Source of the DNA: Pseudomonas sp. PD9R
Lineage (GTDB): Bacteria; Pseudomonadota; Gammaproteobacteria; Pseudomonadales; Pseudomonadaceae
Direction of reading: 5' to 3'
Assembly: GCF_019200975.1 (NCBI RefSeq)
Contig: NZ_JAHTMR010000002.1
Location: 479,679-543,678 of the forward strand
Length of the DNA: 64,000 nucleotides
Part shown: piece by piece, positions 45,209 to 55,481 of the stretch
Position numbering within the stretch: position 1 is the first letter of the stretch
Layout: each line of letters starts with the position of its first letter
The notes under the pieces: generated by a model
Seen by the model: the letters and a program-made list of their open reading frames with translations, nothing else
Databases searched by the model: none
Told to the model about the DNA's origin: nothing
Position numbers and translations under genes: made by a program

Positions 45209-46715
45209 CGGCAATCGCGCGTTGAGCCGCTGAGCGTTTGCGCCAGATACGGATGATCGGCATCAGCAGCATGATCGCCGTCAGGACCCAGCAACCGAAA
45301 GTGATCGGGCTCGACCAGAGGATTTCCAGCGCACCGTTGGAGATCGACAGGGCACGACGCAGGTTTTGCTCCATCAGGCCGCCGAGGATGAAACCCAGCA
45401 ACAGTGGCGACAACGGGAAGTCCAGCTTGCGCAGGATGTAACCGAAGATGCCGATGCCGATCATCAGGAACAGGTCGAACGTGGTGGCGTGCACCGCATA
45501 GACGCCGATCCCGGTGATGATCGCGATCACTGGCACCAGTGCCCAGTTCGGCACGGCGAGGATGCGGGTGAAGATGCGGATCATCGGAATGTTGAGGATC
45601 ACCAGCATGACGTTGGCGATGAACAACGAAGCAATCAGGCCCCAGACGATGTCGGGTTGCTGTTGGAACAGCAGTGGACCCGGCGTGATGTTGTACAGCG
45701 ACAACGCGCCGATCATCACCGCCGTGGTGCCCGACCCCGGAACACCCAGGGTCAGCATCGGCACCAGCGCCCCACAGGCCGCGCCACCGATGGCGGTTTC
45801 CGGTGCGGCGAGGCCGCGTTTGTCGCCTTCACCGAACTTGCCGTTGGCACCGGCAATGCGCTTCTCGGTCATGTAGGCCACGGCACTGGCCAGGGTCGCG
45901 CCGGCACCTGGCAACACGCCCATGATGAAGCCAAGTACGCCGCAGCGAAGGTTCACCGTGAACACCGACGCCGCTTCCTTGAAGTTGAACATCATGCGCC
46001 CGGTGGCTTTCACCGCTTCCTGGCCGTGGTGGGTTTTTTCCAGCAACAGGAGGATTTCGCTGATGGAGAACAGACCCAGCACCAGCACCACGAATTGAAT
46101 GCCGTCAGTCAGGTGAATGTTGTCGCCGGTGAAACGGTACACACCGCTGTTGGCATCGATGCCGACCGTCGACATGAACAAGCCGATCAGTGCCGCGATA
46201 AAAGTCTTGAGCGGTCGATCACCGGCCATGCCGCCCAGGCAAACGATCGCGAACACCATCAATACGAAGTATTCCGCCGGGCCGAAGGCAATCGCCCATT
46301 TCGCCAGCAGCGGGGCGAACAACACCATGCCGCAGGTGGCGATGAACGCGCCGATGAACGAACTCCACGCTGACAACGACAGCGCCACGCCGGCCAAACC
46401 CTGGCGGGCCATCGGATAGCCGTCGAGGGTGGTCATCACGGTGGAAGCTTCGCCCGGAATGTTCAGCAGGATCGAACTGATCCGGCCGCCATATTCACAA
46501 CCCAGGTACACCGCCGCCAGCAGGATCAATGCAGACTCCGGTGGCAGGCCGAGGGCGAATGCTATCGGTATCAGCAACGCCACGCCGTTGATCGGCCCCA
46601 GGCCCGGTAACAGGCCAACCACGGTGCCAATCAGGGTGCCGCACAATGCGGTTACCAGGTTGTACGGGCTCAGCGCGACGCCGAAGCCCTGACCCAAATA
46701 GCCAAGAGTATCCAT
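45201..46715 (-). CDS. tctA: Tripartite tricarboxylate transporter, large permease TctA
   Basis: 504 residues, about 11-12 helices, with the repeated TctA signatures GTVVGLLPGLGPINGVALL and GVLPGAGATLASAVAY. It forms the channel with TctB and uses TctC as binding protein. One base after the tctB stop separates them. Confidence 0.94.
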   Translation of the reverse strand: MDTLGYLGQGFGVALSPYNLVTALCGTLIGTVVGLLPGLGPINGVALLIPIAFALGLPPESALILLAAVYLGCEYGGRISSILLNIPGEASTVMTTLDGYPMARQGLAGVALSLSAWSSFIGAFIATCGMVLFAPLLAKWAIAFGPAEYFVLMVFAIVCLGGMAGDRPLKTFIAALIGLFMSTVGIDANSGVYRFTGDNIHLTDGIQFVVLVLGLFSISEILLLLEKTHHGQEAVKATGRMMFNFKEAASVFTVNLRCGVLGFIMGVLPGAGATLASAVAYMTEKRIAGANGKFGEGDKRGLAAPETAIGGAACGALVPMLTLGVPGSGTTAVMIGALSLYNITPGPLLFQQQPDIVWGLIASLFIANVMLVILNIPMIRIFTRILAVPNWALVPVIAIITGIGVYAVHATTFDLFLMIGIGIFGYILRKLDFPLSPLLLGFILGGLMEQNLRRALSISNGALEILWSSPITFGCWVLTAIMLLMPIIRIWRKRSAAQRAIADV

Positions 46716-46716
46716 A

Positions 46717-47175
46717 TCAGTTCTCCAGAACGTCGAGCACGCCCAAGGGCAGCGGCACGTCCATCAACTTGTCGAACAGCAGGTAAAGGCCGACGGCCAT
46801 CAGGCTGATAATCACGACGCTAGGCAACCAGCGACCGCCATACAGGCGCGCCATCGGCACACCGGTCAGGATGCTGGCGACGATGAAACCCAAGGGTTCG
46901 AAGGTGCCGGCGAACACCAGCAACAGCACCACGCAGAGACCGATTTTGGTCAGGGTTTCGCGATCCAGCGGCGGTTCCTCAGCACTGTGTTTGATCGGCG
47001 CCGGACGAAAAATCATGTACAGCAGCGCCGCACCCATCAGGCCAATCATCAACAATGGGAAGGCCCGAGGCCCTACCGGTTCGTAGGAAAAAGCCGCCTG
47101 GTACGGCCACGCCATCAGCGCCAGGCCGACGCAGACCAGCAACAGCACTGAAGCAAAAATGCGTTGTAAGAGCAT
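46717..47175 (-). CDS. tctB: Tripartite tricarboxylate transporter, small permease TctB
   Basis: 152 residues with four hydrophobic helices and the segment GPRAFPLLMIGLM, as expected of TctB. The start at MLLQRIFASV avoids a hydrophilic extension and has a purine-rich site upstream. Confidence 0.92.
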   Translation of the reverse strand: MLLQRIFASVLLLVCVGLALMAWPYQAAFSYEPVGPRAFPLLMIGLMGAALLYMIFRPAPIKHSAEEPPLDRETLTKIGLCVVLLLVFAGTFEPLGFIVASILTGVPMARLYGGRWLPSVVIISLMAVGLYLLFDKLMDVPLPLGVLDVLEN

Positions 47176-47233
47176 GGGAAACTCCTGTGCCACGGCCTCG
47201 CAAGCGGAGGCCGTAGCCGCTAGACAAAGGCGA

Positions 47234-48211
47234 TCACTGAATCAGGCCGAACTCTTTGGCCAGCACTTTGTAGTCCGCGACTTGCTTCTTCACGTAGGTG
47301 TCCAGCTCCGGGCCGGTCATGGCGAACGGGAACAGTTCACGCTGATCGCGCAGCTTGGCGAAGTCTTCGGACGCCAGCAGTTTGTCGAAGGCCGCTTTCC
47401 ACCAGGCGTAGTCTTCATCGCTGACTTTTGGCCCGAGGTAGAAGCCGCGAACCACCGGCCAGACGATGTCGTAGCCTTGCTCTTTGGCAGTCGGGATGTC
47501 TTTCATCTCTGGCTCGTCGAGGCGCTTGTCGGCGAACACTGCCAGCAAGCGCATATCGCCGCTGAGGATGTGTGGCATGGAGTCGGAAATGTCGGTGCTG
47601 CCGACCTGGATGTGGCCGCCGAGCAGGGCAGTGGCGATTTCACCGCCGCCTTCGAGGGCGACGTAGCGCAAGTCGCGCGGGTTGATACCGGCGGCTTTGG
47701 CGATCAACGCGGTTTGCATCCAGTCCTGGCTGCCGACGGTGCCGCCGGAACCGATCACCACTTTGCTCGGATCTTTCTTCAGCGCCTGTACCAGATCGTC
47801 GAGGGTCTTGTAGGGCGAATCGCTTTTCACCGCGATGGCACCGTAACTGGTGCCAACGGCGGCCAGCCAGCGCACATTGGTTTCATCGAAACGCCCGAAC
47901 TTACCCTGAGCCAGGTTCAACAGCGAACCGCTGGACCAGGCCACCAGAGTGCCGGCATCCGCTGGGCGCTGAGCGACCACCGCGTTGTACGCGACCGCGC
48001 CAACACCGCCGGGCATGTAGGTCACGCGCATCGGTTTGGTCAGCAGTTTCTCGTTGACCAGCGCGCTTTGCGCCAGTTTGCAGGTCAGGTCGAAACCACC
48101 ACCCGGCGACGCCGGCGCAATGCATTCCGGGCGTTTGGGTTCGGCCATCAGTTGGCCGGCGAACAGCATGCAGCTGGCGGCAAGGGCGAAACGGCGCATT
48201 GATCGATTCAT
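47234..48211 (-). CDS. tctC: Tripartite tricarboxylate transporter binding protein TctC
   Basis: 325 residues. Signal peptide ending near LMA-EPKRPECIAPASPGGG, then a Bug/TctC fold with GSGGTVGSQDWMQTA and VALEGGGEIATALLGGH. It binds a carboxylate, probably citrate or similar, in the periplasm. First gene of the operon; expression is likely under the divergent tctDE. Confidence 0.93.
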   Translation of the reverse strand: MNRSMRRFALAASCMLFAGQLMAEPKRPECIAPASPGGGFDLTCKLAQSALVNEKLLTKPMRVTYMPGGVGAVAYNAVVAQRPADAGTLVAWSSGSLLNLAQGKFGRFDETNVRWLAAVGTSYGAIAVKSDSPYKTLDDLVQALKKDPSKVVIGSGGTVGSQDWMQTALIAKAAGINPRDLRYVALEGGGEIATALLGGHIQVGSTDISDSMPHILSGDMRLLAVFADKRLDEPEMKDIPTAKEQGYDIVWPVVRGFYLGPKVSDEDYAWWKAAFDKLLASEDFAKLRDQRELFPFAMTGPELDTYVKKQVADYKVLAKEFGLIQ

Positions 48212-48618
48212 TTTTAGTCTCCACGGGAGTTTTTGTTTTTGGGGATGTTTCAGGCGCGGCAGTTTCACGCCGTGCAACCGGCTACGGCGCTGGCAAGCGT
48301 AAACAATGGGGATCGAAGAAAAGGATGGGGCGGGTAAGCCTGAAGCTGTGTGGACAGCATGGTGCAGTACCTCGGTTATTGTTCTTATTGGCGAAAACGC
48401 TTCGAGGCGTTTTTCGGTAGTTACATGTCAAAGCACGTTTTCAAACTACGATTCGATGGTCGGCAGACGAAACCATCCGTGGGCCGACTCTAACGGCCCA
48501 ACCTTTCGCTAACCTTTCAGCGGGCTTTCAAGGTTTTTCAGGCTTCACAGCGACGGATGCCGCTGTAAACTCCGCGCCAAAGAAGGGCGTCGACCATTCC
48601 TGATTGAGGTGAAAATCC
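48212..48618. promoter_or_regulatory. Divergent tctC/tctD control region
   Basis: About 400 bp without a gene. It contains an inverted repeat at 48394-48413, aaaacgc-ttcgag-gcgtttt, that could be an operator or a hairpin. Promoters for both operons must lie here; none is assigned. Confidence 0.5.
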
Positions 48619-49290
48619 ATGCGTGTCCTGCTTGTCGAAGACCATCTGCAGCTTGCCGAAAGTGTCGCCCAGGCACTCAAAAGCACCGGGTTGACCGTGG
48701 ATGTGCTGCACGATGGCGTGGCTGCGGATCTGGCGCTGGGCAGCGAGGAATACGCCATGGCGATACTCGATGTCGGCCTGCCGCGCATGGATGGTTTTGA
48801 GGTGCTGGCGCGTTTGCGTGCACGGGGCAAGAATTTGCCGGTGTTGATGTTGACCGCCCGCAGCGACGTCAAGGACCGGGTCCATGGGCTCAACCTGGGC
48901 GCCGATGATTACCTGGCCAAACCGTTCGAACTCAGCGAACTCGAAGCCCGGGTCAAAGCCTTGCTGCGCCGCAGTGTATTAGGCGGTGAGCGCGTGCAGC
49001 GTTGTGGCGTGCTGGCGTACGATCTGGAGACGCGGCGCTTCACCCTCGGTGAAGAACTGTTGACCCTGACTTCCCGCGAGCAGGCTGTGCTTGAAGCGCT
49101 GATTGCTCGTCCCGGTCGGGTGATGAGCAAGGAACAACTGGCTTCCCAAGTGTTCGGCCTTGATGAAGAGGCCAGTCCCGATGCCATCGAAATCTATGTG
49201 CACCGCTTGCGCAAGAAACTCGACGGCCAGCCGGTTGCCATCGTGACGTTCCGCGGGCTTGGTTACTTGCTGGAAAGCCGCGATGCATAA
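48619..49290 (+). CDS. tctD: Response regulator TctD-like, OmpR family
   Basis: 223 residues: receiver domain (MRVLLVEDH, phosphorylated Asp in AILDVGLPRMDGF, Lys in DYLAKPFE), then a winged helix with RKKLDGQPVAIVTFRGLGYLL. It overlaps the kinase gene by eight bases. Divergent to tctCBA, it should activate that transporter when carboxylates are sensed. Confidence 0.92.
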   Translation: MRVLLVEDHLQLAESVAQALKSTGLTVDVLHDGVAADLALGSEEYAMAILDVGLPRMDGFEVLARLRARGKNLPVLMLTARSDVKDRVHGLNLGADDYLAKPFELSELEARVKALLRRSVLGGERVQRCGVLAYDLETRRFTLGEELLTLTSREQAVLEALIARPGRVMSKEQLASQVFGLDEEASPDAIEIYVHRLRKKLDGQPVAIVTFRGLGYLLESRDA

Positions 49291-50671
49291 GCCCAGCAGC
49301 CTGCGCTGGCGGTTGCTGTGGAACCTGGCGCTGTTGTTGGTGGTGTTAATGCTGGCTAGCGGATTGAGCGCCTACTGGAATGGGCGCGAAGCTGCCGATA
49401 CCGCGTATGACCGCACCTTGCTCGCTTCTGCCCGGACCATCGCCGCAGGCGTAACCCAACGTGATGGCACGCTGAGCGCCGACGTGCCTTACGTGGCCCT
49501 CGACACCTTTGCTTACGACAGCGCCGGGCGGATTTTTTACCTGGTCAACGACATCAATCAGAAGCTGATCTCCGGCTACGAAAACCTGCCTGCGCCGCCA
49601 CCAGGAACGCCGCGCACCGATGACTATCCGGCGCTGGCGCGCTTTTACAACGCGACCTACCGAGGGCAAAACGTGCGTGTGGTGAGCCTGCTTAAGCCGG
49701 TCAGCGAGCCGAACATGAATGGCATGGCGGAAATCCGCGTGGCCGAAACCGACGAGGCGCGGGTCAGCATGGCCCGAAGTCTGGCGGCGGACACGTTGTT
49801 GCGTTTGGGCATGCTCGCGGTCGGAGCGCTGATGGTGGTGTGGTTTGCCGTCAGTGCGGCGTTGCGCCCACTGGAGCGGCTGCGCACAGCGGTGGAAGAG
49901 CGCCAGCCGGACGACCTGCGGCCATTGCCATTGGTTGAAGTGCAACACGAGTTGTGGCCCTTGGTGCGCGCACTCAATCACTTTACCGAACGCCTGCGCG
50001 GACAGTTCGAGCGCCAGGCGCAGTTCATCGCCGATGCGGCCCACGAACTGCGCACCCCGTTGGCGGCGCTCAAGGCGCGCCTGGAGTTGGGCTTACGTTC
50101 GAGCGAACCCGAAACCTGGCGCAGTACCCTGGAAACCGCCGCTCAGGGCACCGATCGCTTGACTCATCTGGCCAATCAATTGCTCTCCCTGGCGCGGGTC
50201 GAAAATGGCGCCCGAGCAATTGCCGAGGGCGGCGCGCAGTTGCTCGATCTCAGCCAACTGGCGCGTGAATTAGGTATGGCTATGGCGCCGCTGGCCCATA
50301 AGCGCGGCGTGGCGCTGGCGCTGGAAGCGGACGAGCCGGTATGGATGCGGGGCGAGCCGACGTTGCTGAATGAACTGTTGAGCAATCTGGTAGATAACGC
50401 GCTGGCCCATACGCCATCGGGCGGTAACGTCATTCTGCGGGTCTCGGCGCCGGCGGTGCTGGAGGTCGAGGACGATGGGCCGGGCATTCCGCTGGATGAG
50501 CGTGATCGGGTGTTCGAGCGCTTTTACCGTCGCAATCAGCAGGTGGCAGGTTCGGGGTTGGGGTTGGCGATTGTGGGTGAGATTTGTCGGGCGCATTTGG
50601 CGCAGATCAGCCTGCATGATGGTGAAAAAGCGGGGCTGAAGGTGCGGGTGAGTTTTATAGCGGGGGAGTGA
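49283..50671 (+). CDS. tctE: Sensor histidine kinase TctE-like
   Basis: About 462 residues. TM helix near residues 10-30, a periplasmic TctE-type sensor, second TM near 170-192, HAMP, then H-box DAAHELRTPLAALKAR, N-box NELLSNLVDNALAH and G-boxes DDGPGIP and GSGLGLAI. Partner of TctD. Confidence 0.92.
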   Translation: MHKPSSLRWRLLWNLALLLVVLMLASGLSAYWNGREAADTAYDRTLLASARTIAAGVTQRDGTLSADVPYVALDTFAYDSAGRIFYLVNDINQKLISGYENLPAPPPGTPRTDDYPALARFYNATYRGQNVRVVSLLKPVSEPNMNGMAEIRVAETDEARVSMARSLAADTLLRLGMLAVGALMVVWFAVSAALRPLERLRTAVEERQPDDLRPLPLVEVQHELWPLVRALNHFTERLRGQFERQAQFIADAAHELRTPLAALKARLELGLRSSEPETWRSTLETAAQGTDRLTHLANQLLSLARVENGARAIAEGGAQLLDLSQLARELGMAMAPLAHKRGVALALEADEPVWMRGEPTLLNELLSNLVDNALAHTPSGGNVILRVSAPAVLEVEDDGPGIPLDERDRVFERFYRRNQQVAGSGLGLAIVGEICRAHLAQISLHDGEKAGLKVRVSFIAGE

Positions 50672-50690
50672 GGGTGTTTGTGCTGGTGTC

Positions 50691-50757
50691 TTCGCGGGCA
50701 AGCCTCGCTCCTGCAGAGTCACACTGTCCTGTAGGCGCGAGGCTTGCCCCGCGAAGC
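50691..50757. repeat. REP, family 2 variant, palindrome
   Basis: Arms cgcgggcaagcctcgctcct and, reversed, ggcgcgaggcttgccccgcg. Lies between convergent tctE and the HDOD gene. Confidence 0.83.
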
Positions 50758-50759
50758 TG

Positions 50760-51581
50760 TTAATAAAACATCGTCCGCGTTTCTTCCAGTTCGTCGCACA
50801 TTGCCTTGTTGTCGGGATCAATTCCGAGCTTGTTGAAGGCGGGCACGCTGAAGGGGTCGATACGCGCGAAAGGGTGATCGGTGTCTTTGTGGCAATACAG
50901 GCTGGCCACCTGTACCAGATCCACATAATCGATCTGCGCTGACTCGCGCTTGAAGTTCAGATACAGGCGCGGCACCTGCACCAGCATGTCCGGAAATTCC
51001 CAGACCCTGAGTAATTTGTCGCCGAGCAAGGGATGAATCTGATCGATCACATGATTGAGGCTGACCGCGTCGGACAGCAATTCATAGTGATCTTCGGCAT
51101 AGGTGAGGATAGGCAGCACGCCAATCTGATGCACCAAACCGCCAAGGGCGGCCTGGTCAGGCTTGAGCTGGGTGTAATTGCGACACAACGCATAGCTGAC
51201 ACCGGCGATTTCCAGGCTTTTGCGCCACACTTCGCGCATTTTCTGTTCTACCACCTCGGAGCGGGCATGGAAGATCTGTTCCATGACCAGGCCGATGGCC
51301 AGGTTGCTGCTGTAGTTGATCCCCAGGCGGGTGACCGCCGTGTGCAACTCGGTGACTTCCTGGGTCGCGCGCAGTAACGGGCTATTGACCACTTTGATCA
51401 GGCGCGCTGAAAGCGCAGCATCGCGGCCGATCACTTTGCTCAAGGCGCTGATACTGACTTCCGGGTCTTCAGCGGCCTTGCGAATCTGCAGAGCCACTTC
51501 CGGTAATGTTGGCAGAACCAGGTCATCGTTATCGATGGCCTCAACCAAATCCTGTTGGACCTTTTCCGCCAGCTCACTCAT
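50760..51581 (-). CDS. HDOD domain protein
   Basis: 273 residues, single HDOD domain from about residue 18 (LVLPTLPEVALQIRKAAED) with GRDAALSARLIKVVNSPLL. No further output domain. HDOD proteins in Pseudomonas are linked to signalling and cell-cycle control; exact role unknown. Confidence 0.88.
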   Translation of the reverse strand: MSELAEKVQQDLVEAIDNDDLVLPTLPEVALQIRKAAEDPEVSISALSKVIGRDAALSARLIKVVNSPLLRATQEVTELHTAVTRLGINYSSNLAIGLVMEQIFHARSEVVEQKMREVWRKSLEIAGVSYALCRNYTQLKPDQAALGGLVHQIGVLPILTYAEDHYELLSDAVSLNHVIDQIHPLLGDKLLRVWEFPDMLVQVPRLYLNFKRESAQIDYVDLVQVASLYCHKDTDHPFARIDPFSVPAFNKLGIDPDNKAMCDELEETRTMFY

Positions 51582-51616
51582 TTCGTTTCTCTAGGGTGTT
51601 GCAAAAAGTACTGCTG

Positions 51617-52558
51617 TTAACGCTGGATTTCGCGGTCGCGATCCAGTTGATAAGGCAGGTCGAGCAAGTGCAGGGCCGGGCCGTCGAGCGCTCCGACGTG
51701 AATGTCGCCGCCTTCTGCCGCTTCGGCTTGCAATACAGCGAGCAACTCAATGTGTTGCTCGCTGCGTGCGGCCAGAACTACTTCGCCGATTGAACTGCCG
51801 TGGCTCGGGGAAAACAGCTGAGTGCCAGGCTCAGGCAAATCGTTGGCGTCCAGTTGCACGCGATACAAGCGGCGCTTGAGTTTGCCCAGGTACTGCATTC
51901 GCGCGACGATTTCCTGGCCTGTGTAGCAGCCTTTTTTGAAACTCACGCCACCGACGGCTTGCAGGTTGAGCATCTGCGGGATGAACAACTCGCGAGTGCT
52001 CGGCATTACCTGACCGATCCCTGCGCGGATCTGGCCCAGCACCCATTGATTCAAATCGCCCTCGGCCAACAGGGCGGACAGCTTGGCCTTGATGCTGTCA
52101 GCTTGCTCGGCGGCGACCCAGAGTTCCGCACGATCCGGCGAAACCCGAATGGCGATCAAACCGTCGTTACGCACGACCTGATCGGTGTCTGCTGGCAGCT
52201 CAAGACCCAGGCTGTGCAGGGCAGCGTCACCATGATCAACGCCGAAGCGGACCCAGGCAGCGCTTTCATCTGTCAGTTTGGATTTGGAGAACACGGCGTA
52301 TTTTTTCAGGTCCGCCAACTGCGGTGCCAGCAACTCACTGGCCATGGCCATAAGTACGCCGTCACCTTCGAGCAGGATGCGGAAGCTCGACTGCATCCGG
52401 CCTTTCTGCGTGCAGCGCGCGCCGAGGCTGGCTTGAGTATCGCTCAGGTAGTTGAGATTGCAGGTCAGTTGGCCTTGCAGGAACTTGCCGGCGTCCGCGC
52501 CACGGACCGCGAGAACACCTTCATGAGACAGCGTGCAGAAAAAAGCAGAATCGGCCAT
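51617..52558 (-). CDS. ygfZ: tRNA-modifying/iron-sulfur repair protein YgfZ
   Basis: 313 residues of the folate-binding GcvT-like fold. The signature KGCYTGQEIVAR near the C-terminal third holds the conserved Cys. YgfZ supports iron-sulfur enzymes such as MiaB. It is divergent from sdhE, another assembly factor for succinate dehydrogenase. Confidence 0.92.
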   Translation of the reverse strand: MADSAFFCTLSHEGVLAVRGADAGKFLQGQLTCNLNYLSDTQASLGARCTQKGRMQSSFRILLEGDGVLMAMASELLAPQLADLKKYAVFSKSKLTDESAAWVRFGVDHGDAALHSLGLELPADTDQVVRNDGLIAIRVSPDRAELWVAAEQADSIKAKLSALLAEGDLNQWVLGQIRAGIGQVMPSTRELFIPQMLNLQAVGGVSFKKGCYTGQEIVARMQYLGKLKRRLYRVQLDANDLPEPGTQLFSPSHGSSIGEVVLAARSEQHIELLAVLQAEAAEGGDIHVGALDGPALHLLDLPYQLDRDREIQR

Positions 52559-52707
52559 GGGTCATCGCAGGGTAAAGAGTCTGGCGGACATGATAAGGGG
52601 GCGCTGTTGAAATGGGTAGTTAACAAAGGATCGCCGGTGCCCGACCAAAGCCGACTGTTCGACGAGGCGCGGGGCTGTATACTTGCGGCCTATTTGAGGA
52701 GCGCTCC

Positions 52708-52962
52708 ATGGTCGAAGATGTTGAACTGAATCGCCTCTACTGGCACAGCCGCCGCGGCATGCTTGAGCTTGACGTGTTGCTGGTGCCGTTTGTGAAAGAG
52801 GTTTATCCGCACCTTAACCAGGTCGATCGCGACTGCTACGTCAGGTTGCTCGAATGCGAAGATCAGGACATGTTCGGCTGGTTCATGGAACGTGCTGAAT
52901 CGGAAGATCCTGAGCTGCAACGCATGGTTCGCATGATTCTGGACCGTGTCCAGCCCAAGTAA
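52708..52962 (+). CDS. sdhE: Succinate dehydrogenase assembly factor SdhE
   Basis: 84 residues with the invariant RGMLE motif (Arg16-Gly-Met-Leu-Glu20), WFMERAE and the helical SdhE fold. It promotes covalent flavinylation of succinate dehydrogenase. The next gene begins within its last codons. Confidence 0.93.
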   Translation: MVEDVELNRLYWHSRRGMLELDVLLVPFVKEVYPHLNQVDRDCYVRLLECEDQDMFGWFMERAESEDPELQRMVRMILDRVQPK

Positions 52963-53398
52963 TGGTTTTGAATGCCGCTGGCATGCCTCACGGCAGTTGC
53001 TGGCGGCGTATCTGTTGGTCCAGCTGTTCGCGCTGGGTTCGCTGTTTCTTCTCGCTATTCCGCTTTGGGCCAGCCTGTCTGGCGCTTTTTGCTGCCTGTT
53101 GCATGGCTTTTGGGCGCTGCCTCGTCAGATTCTACTGACGCATCCGCAGGCCTTTTGCGGTTTGCGTCGCGATGCCGATGGCTGGCAGTTATGGAATCAG
53201 GCGAAGGGATGGCAGCCGGTGCAGCTACGCCCGGACAGTCTGGCGCTGCCGTTGGTCGTGGTATTGAGATTTCGTCTGCGCGGTGAGCGGCGAGTCCGGG
53301 CGATTTGCGTGCCACGGGATTCGCAGGCGGCGGATCTGCACCGACGCCTGCGGGTGCGGCTCAAGTTCAGTCGGCGTAGGTGGGCGGCACCAGAATAG
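52946..53398 (+). CDS. ygfX: YgfX/CptA-like membrane protein, GTG start
   Basis: 150 residues from GTG at 52946, overlapping sdhE by 17 bases. Two hydrophobic helices at about 19-55, then a basic soluble tail ending RRRWAAPE. This position and layout fit YgfX, described as a partner, and possibly toxin, of SdhE in enterobacteria. Its 3' end overlaps the convergent nadB by 32 bases. Confidence 0.82.
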   Translation: MSSPSNGFECRWHASRQLLAAYLLVQLFALGSLFLLAIPLWASLSGAFCCLLHGFWALPRQILLTHPQAFCGLRRDADGWQLWNQAKGWQPVQLRPDSLALPLVVVLRFRLRGERRVRAICVPRDSQAADLHRRLRVRLKFSRRRWAAPE

Positions 53399-54983
53399 TG
53401 TCGAGGGCGACCGGCAACATCTTCGGGTAGTCGAGGGTGTAATGCAGGCCACGACTTTCCTTGCGCTCCATGGCTGACAGAATCATCAGCTCGGCCACCT
53501 GGGCCAGGTTACGCAGTTCGATCAAATCCCGGCTTACTTTATAGTTGCTGTAGAACTCATCGATTTCATCGAGCAGCAGACGAACGCGGTGCTGAGCCCG
53601 CTGCAGGCGCTTGTTGGTGCGCACGATGCCCACGTAGTCCCACATGAAGCGCCGCAGTTCGTCCCAGTTATGCGCGATGATTACATCTTCATCGGAGTCG
53701 GTAACCTGGCTAGCATCCCAGACAGGCAGGGCGTCAGGCGCCGAAACCTGTGGCAACTGTTCAACGATGTCCGCCGCCGCCGAACGCGCATAGACAAAGC
53801 ACTCCAGCAGCGAGTTGCTGGCCATGCGGTTGGCGCCGTGCAGACCGGTGAAGCTGGTTTCGCCAATCGCATACAGCCCCGGCACATCAGTGCGACCCTG
53901 CTGATCGACCATCACGCCGCCGCAGGTATAGTGCGCCGCCGGGACCACCGGGATCGGTTGTTTGGTGATATCGATGGAGAACTCGAGGCAGCGCTCATAC
54001 ACGGTCGGAAAGTGCGTCTTGATGAACTCTTCGGACTTGTGGCTGATGTCCAGATAGACGCAATCGACACCAAGGCGCTTCATCTCATGGTCGATGGCCC
54101 GGGCGACGATGTCCCGAGGGGCCAATTCGGCCCGTGGGTCGAAACGCTGCATGAAGCGTTCGCCGTTGGGCAGTTTCAGGTGTGCACCTTCGCCGCGCAG
54201 GGCTTCAGTGATCAGGAAACTCTTGGCTTGCGGGTGATACAGGCAGGTGGGGTGGAACTGGTTGAATTCCAGGTTCGCTACCCGGCAGCCTGAGCGCCAG
54301 GCCATGGCGATGCCGTCACCGCAGGCGCCATCGGGGTTGCTGGTATAGAGGTAAACCTTGGCGGCGCCGCCGGATGCAAGGATGACAAAGCGCGCGCCAT
54401 AGGTGTCGACTTCGCCGGTCCCGCGATTAAGCACGTACGCGCCTAGGCAGCGATCGCCTTCAAGGCCCAGGCGTTTCTCGGTGATCAGATCGACCGCGAC
54501 GCGCTGTTCCAGCAACTCGATGTTCGGTCTTTGTTTTGCCTGGGCGAGCAGGGTTCTGAAAATTGCAGCGCCAGTAGCATCGGCGGCATGGATGATGCGC
54601 CGGTGACTGTGGCCGCCTTCGCGGGTCAGGTGAAACTCGAATCCGCCATCTTCAGTGCCGGACTGTTCATCGCGAGTAAACGGCACGCCCTGGTCGATCA
54701 GCCACTGGATCGCTTCTTTACTGTGTTCGACGGTAAAGCGCACGGCGTCTTCGTGGCACAGGCCACCGCCAGCATTGAGGGTGTCATCGACGTGGGATTC
54801 GACTGTGTCAGTGTCGTCCAGGACCGCAGCAACACCTCCTTGCGCCCAGAAGGTCGAGCCGTTGGCGAGGTCGCCTTTGCTCAGTACAGCGATGCGCAAA
54901 TGACCGGGCAAGGTCAGCGCAAGGCTCAAGCCGGCAGCGCCGCTGCCAATTACCAGAACATCGTGTTGAAACTGTTGGCTCAT
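53367..54983 (-). CDS. nadB: L-aspartate oxidase
   Basis: 538 residues. FAD site [15 protein letters not shown], then [18 protein letters not shown], the [11 protein letters not shown] substrate region and [13 protein letters not shown]. It oxidises aspartate to iminoaspartate, the first step of NAD synthesis. The start at MSQQFQHDV gives the usual family length. Confidence 0.95.
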   Translation of the reverse strand: MSQQFQHDVLVIGSGAAGLSLALTLPGHLRIAVLSKGDLANGSTFWAQGGVAAVLDDTDTVESHVDDTLNAGGGLCHEDAVRFTVEHSKEAIQWLIDQGVPFTRDEQSGTEDGGFEFHLTREGGHSHRRIIHAADATGAAIFRTLLAQAKQRPNIELLEQRVAVDLITEKRLGLEGDRCLGAYVLNRGTGEVDTYGARFVILASGGAAKVYLYTSNPDGACGDGIAMAWRSGCRVANLEFNQFHPTCLYHPQAKSFLITEALRGEGAHLKLPNGERFMQRFDPRAELAPRDIVARAIDHEMKRLGVDCVYLDISHKSEEFIKTHFPTVYERCLEFSIDITKQPIPVVPAAHYTCGGVMVDQQGRTDVPGLYAIGETSFTGLHGANRMASNSLLECFVYARSAAADIVEQLPQVSAPDALPVWDASQVTDSDEDVIIAHNWDELRRFMWDYVGIVRTNKRLQRAQHRVRLLLDEIDEFYSNYKVSRDLIELRNLAQVAELMILSAMERKESRGLHYTLDYPKMLPVALDTILVPPTYAD

Positions 54984-55259
54984 TTCAGGATTCCGCTCAA
55001 AGCGACCCGGGTCGGGGTAGGCGCCAGACAACTGGACAGGCGAGTCAGGCAGCCGCACAGCCCACTAGTATATAGAGGGGGGGAGCGGCACAATACCCGA
55101 GCCCATATGGCATTGTGAAACTACCGTGACAGAAAAGACCCGACGCTTCGTCGGATGTTTTTTGGCCAGTTCGGCGACTTGAAGACTGTATCGTGGATTT
55201 AACAGTCCTTTTACCTTCAAGGTTGCACAATGTCGGCTTGGCACGGCTATAAATATTTG

Positions 55260-55287
55260 GAACTTTTGCCAAAGGCCCAAGATCAAT
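55260..55287 (+). promoter_or_regulatory. Candidate distal AlgU promoter
   Basis: GAACTT at 55260-55265, then 17 bases, then TCAAT at 55283. The -35 is a consensus AlgU/RpoE box; the -10 is a partial match. Confidence 0.5.
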
Positions 55288-55454
55288 AGACGGTTGCCTG
55301 AATCAAGGGACAGTGTCGGCTTCAGTGCAGGATCTGCAGTTGGATCCTTGCCAGTGAATTCGATAACAAGATTATTTGCGCAGCCGGGCCATCTCGCGCT
55401 GCGTTTTTCGTGCGTGCCGAATCAGAGCCCGCAGGAAACTTGCCTGGAGGGGGA

Positions 55455-55481
55455 GAACTTTTGCGAAAAGCCCGAGTCTAT
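55455..55481 (+). promoter_or_regulatory. AlgU autoregulatory promoter
   Basis: GAACTT at 55455-55460, spacer of 16, then TCTAT at 55477. This fits the AlgU consensus and lies about 60 bp upstream of the start codon, as for the autoregulated proximal promoter of algU in Pseudomonas. Confidence 0.78.

Noticed and set aside
45366-46373. Plus-strand frame rich in His, Gln, Asp and Arg opposite tctA
   Set aside because: Such composition is the reverse-strand image of a hydrophobic membrane protein.
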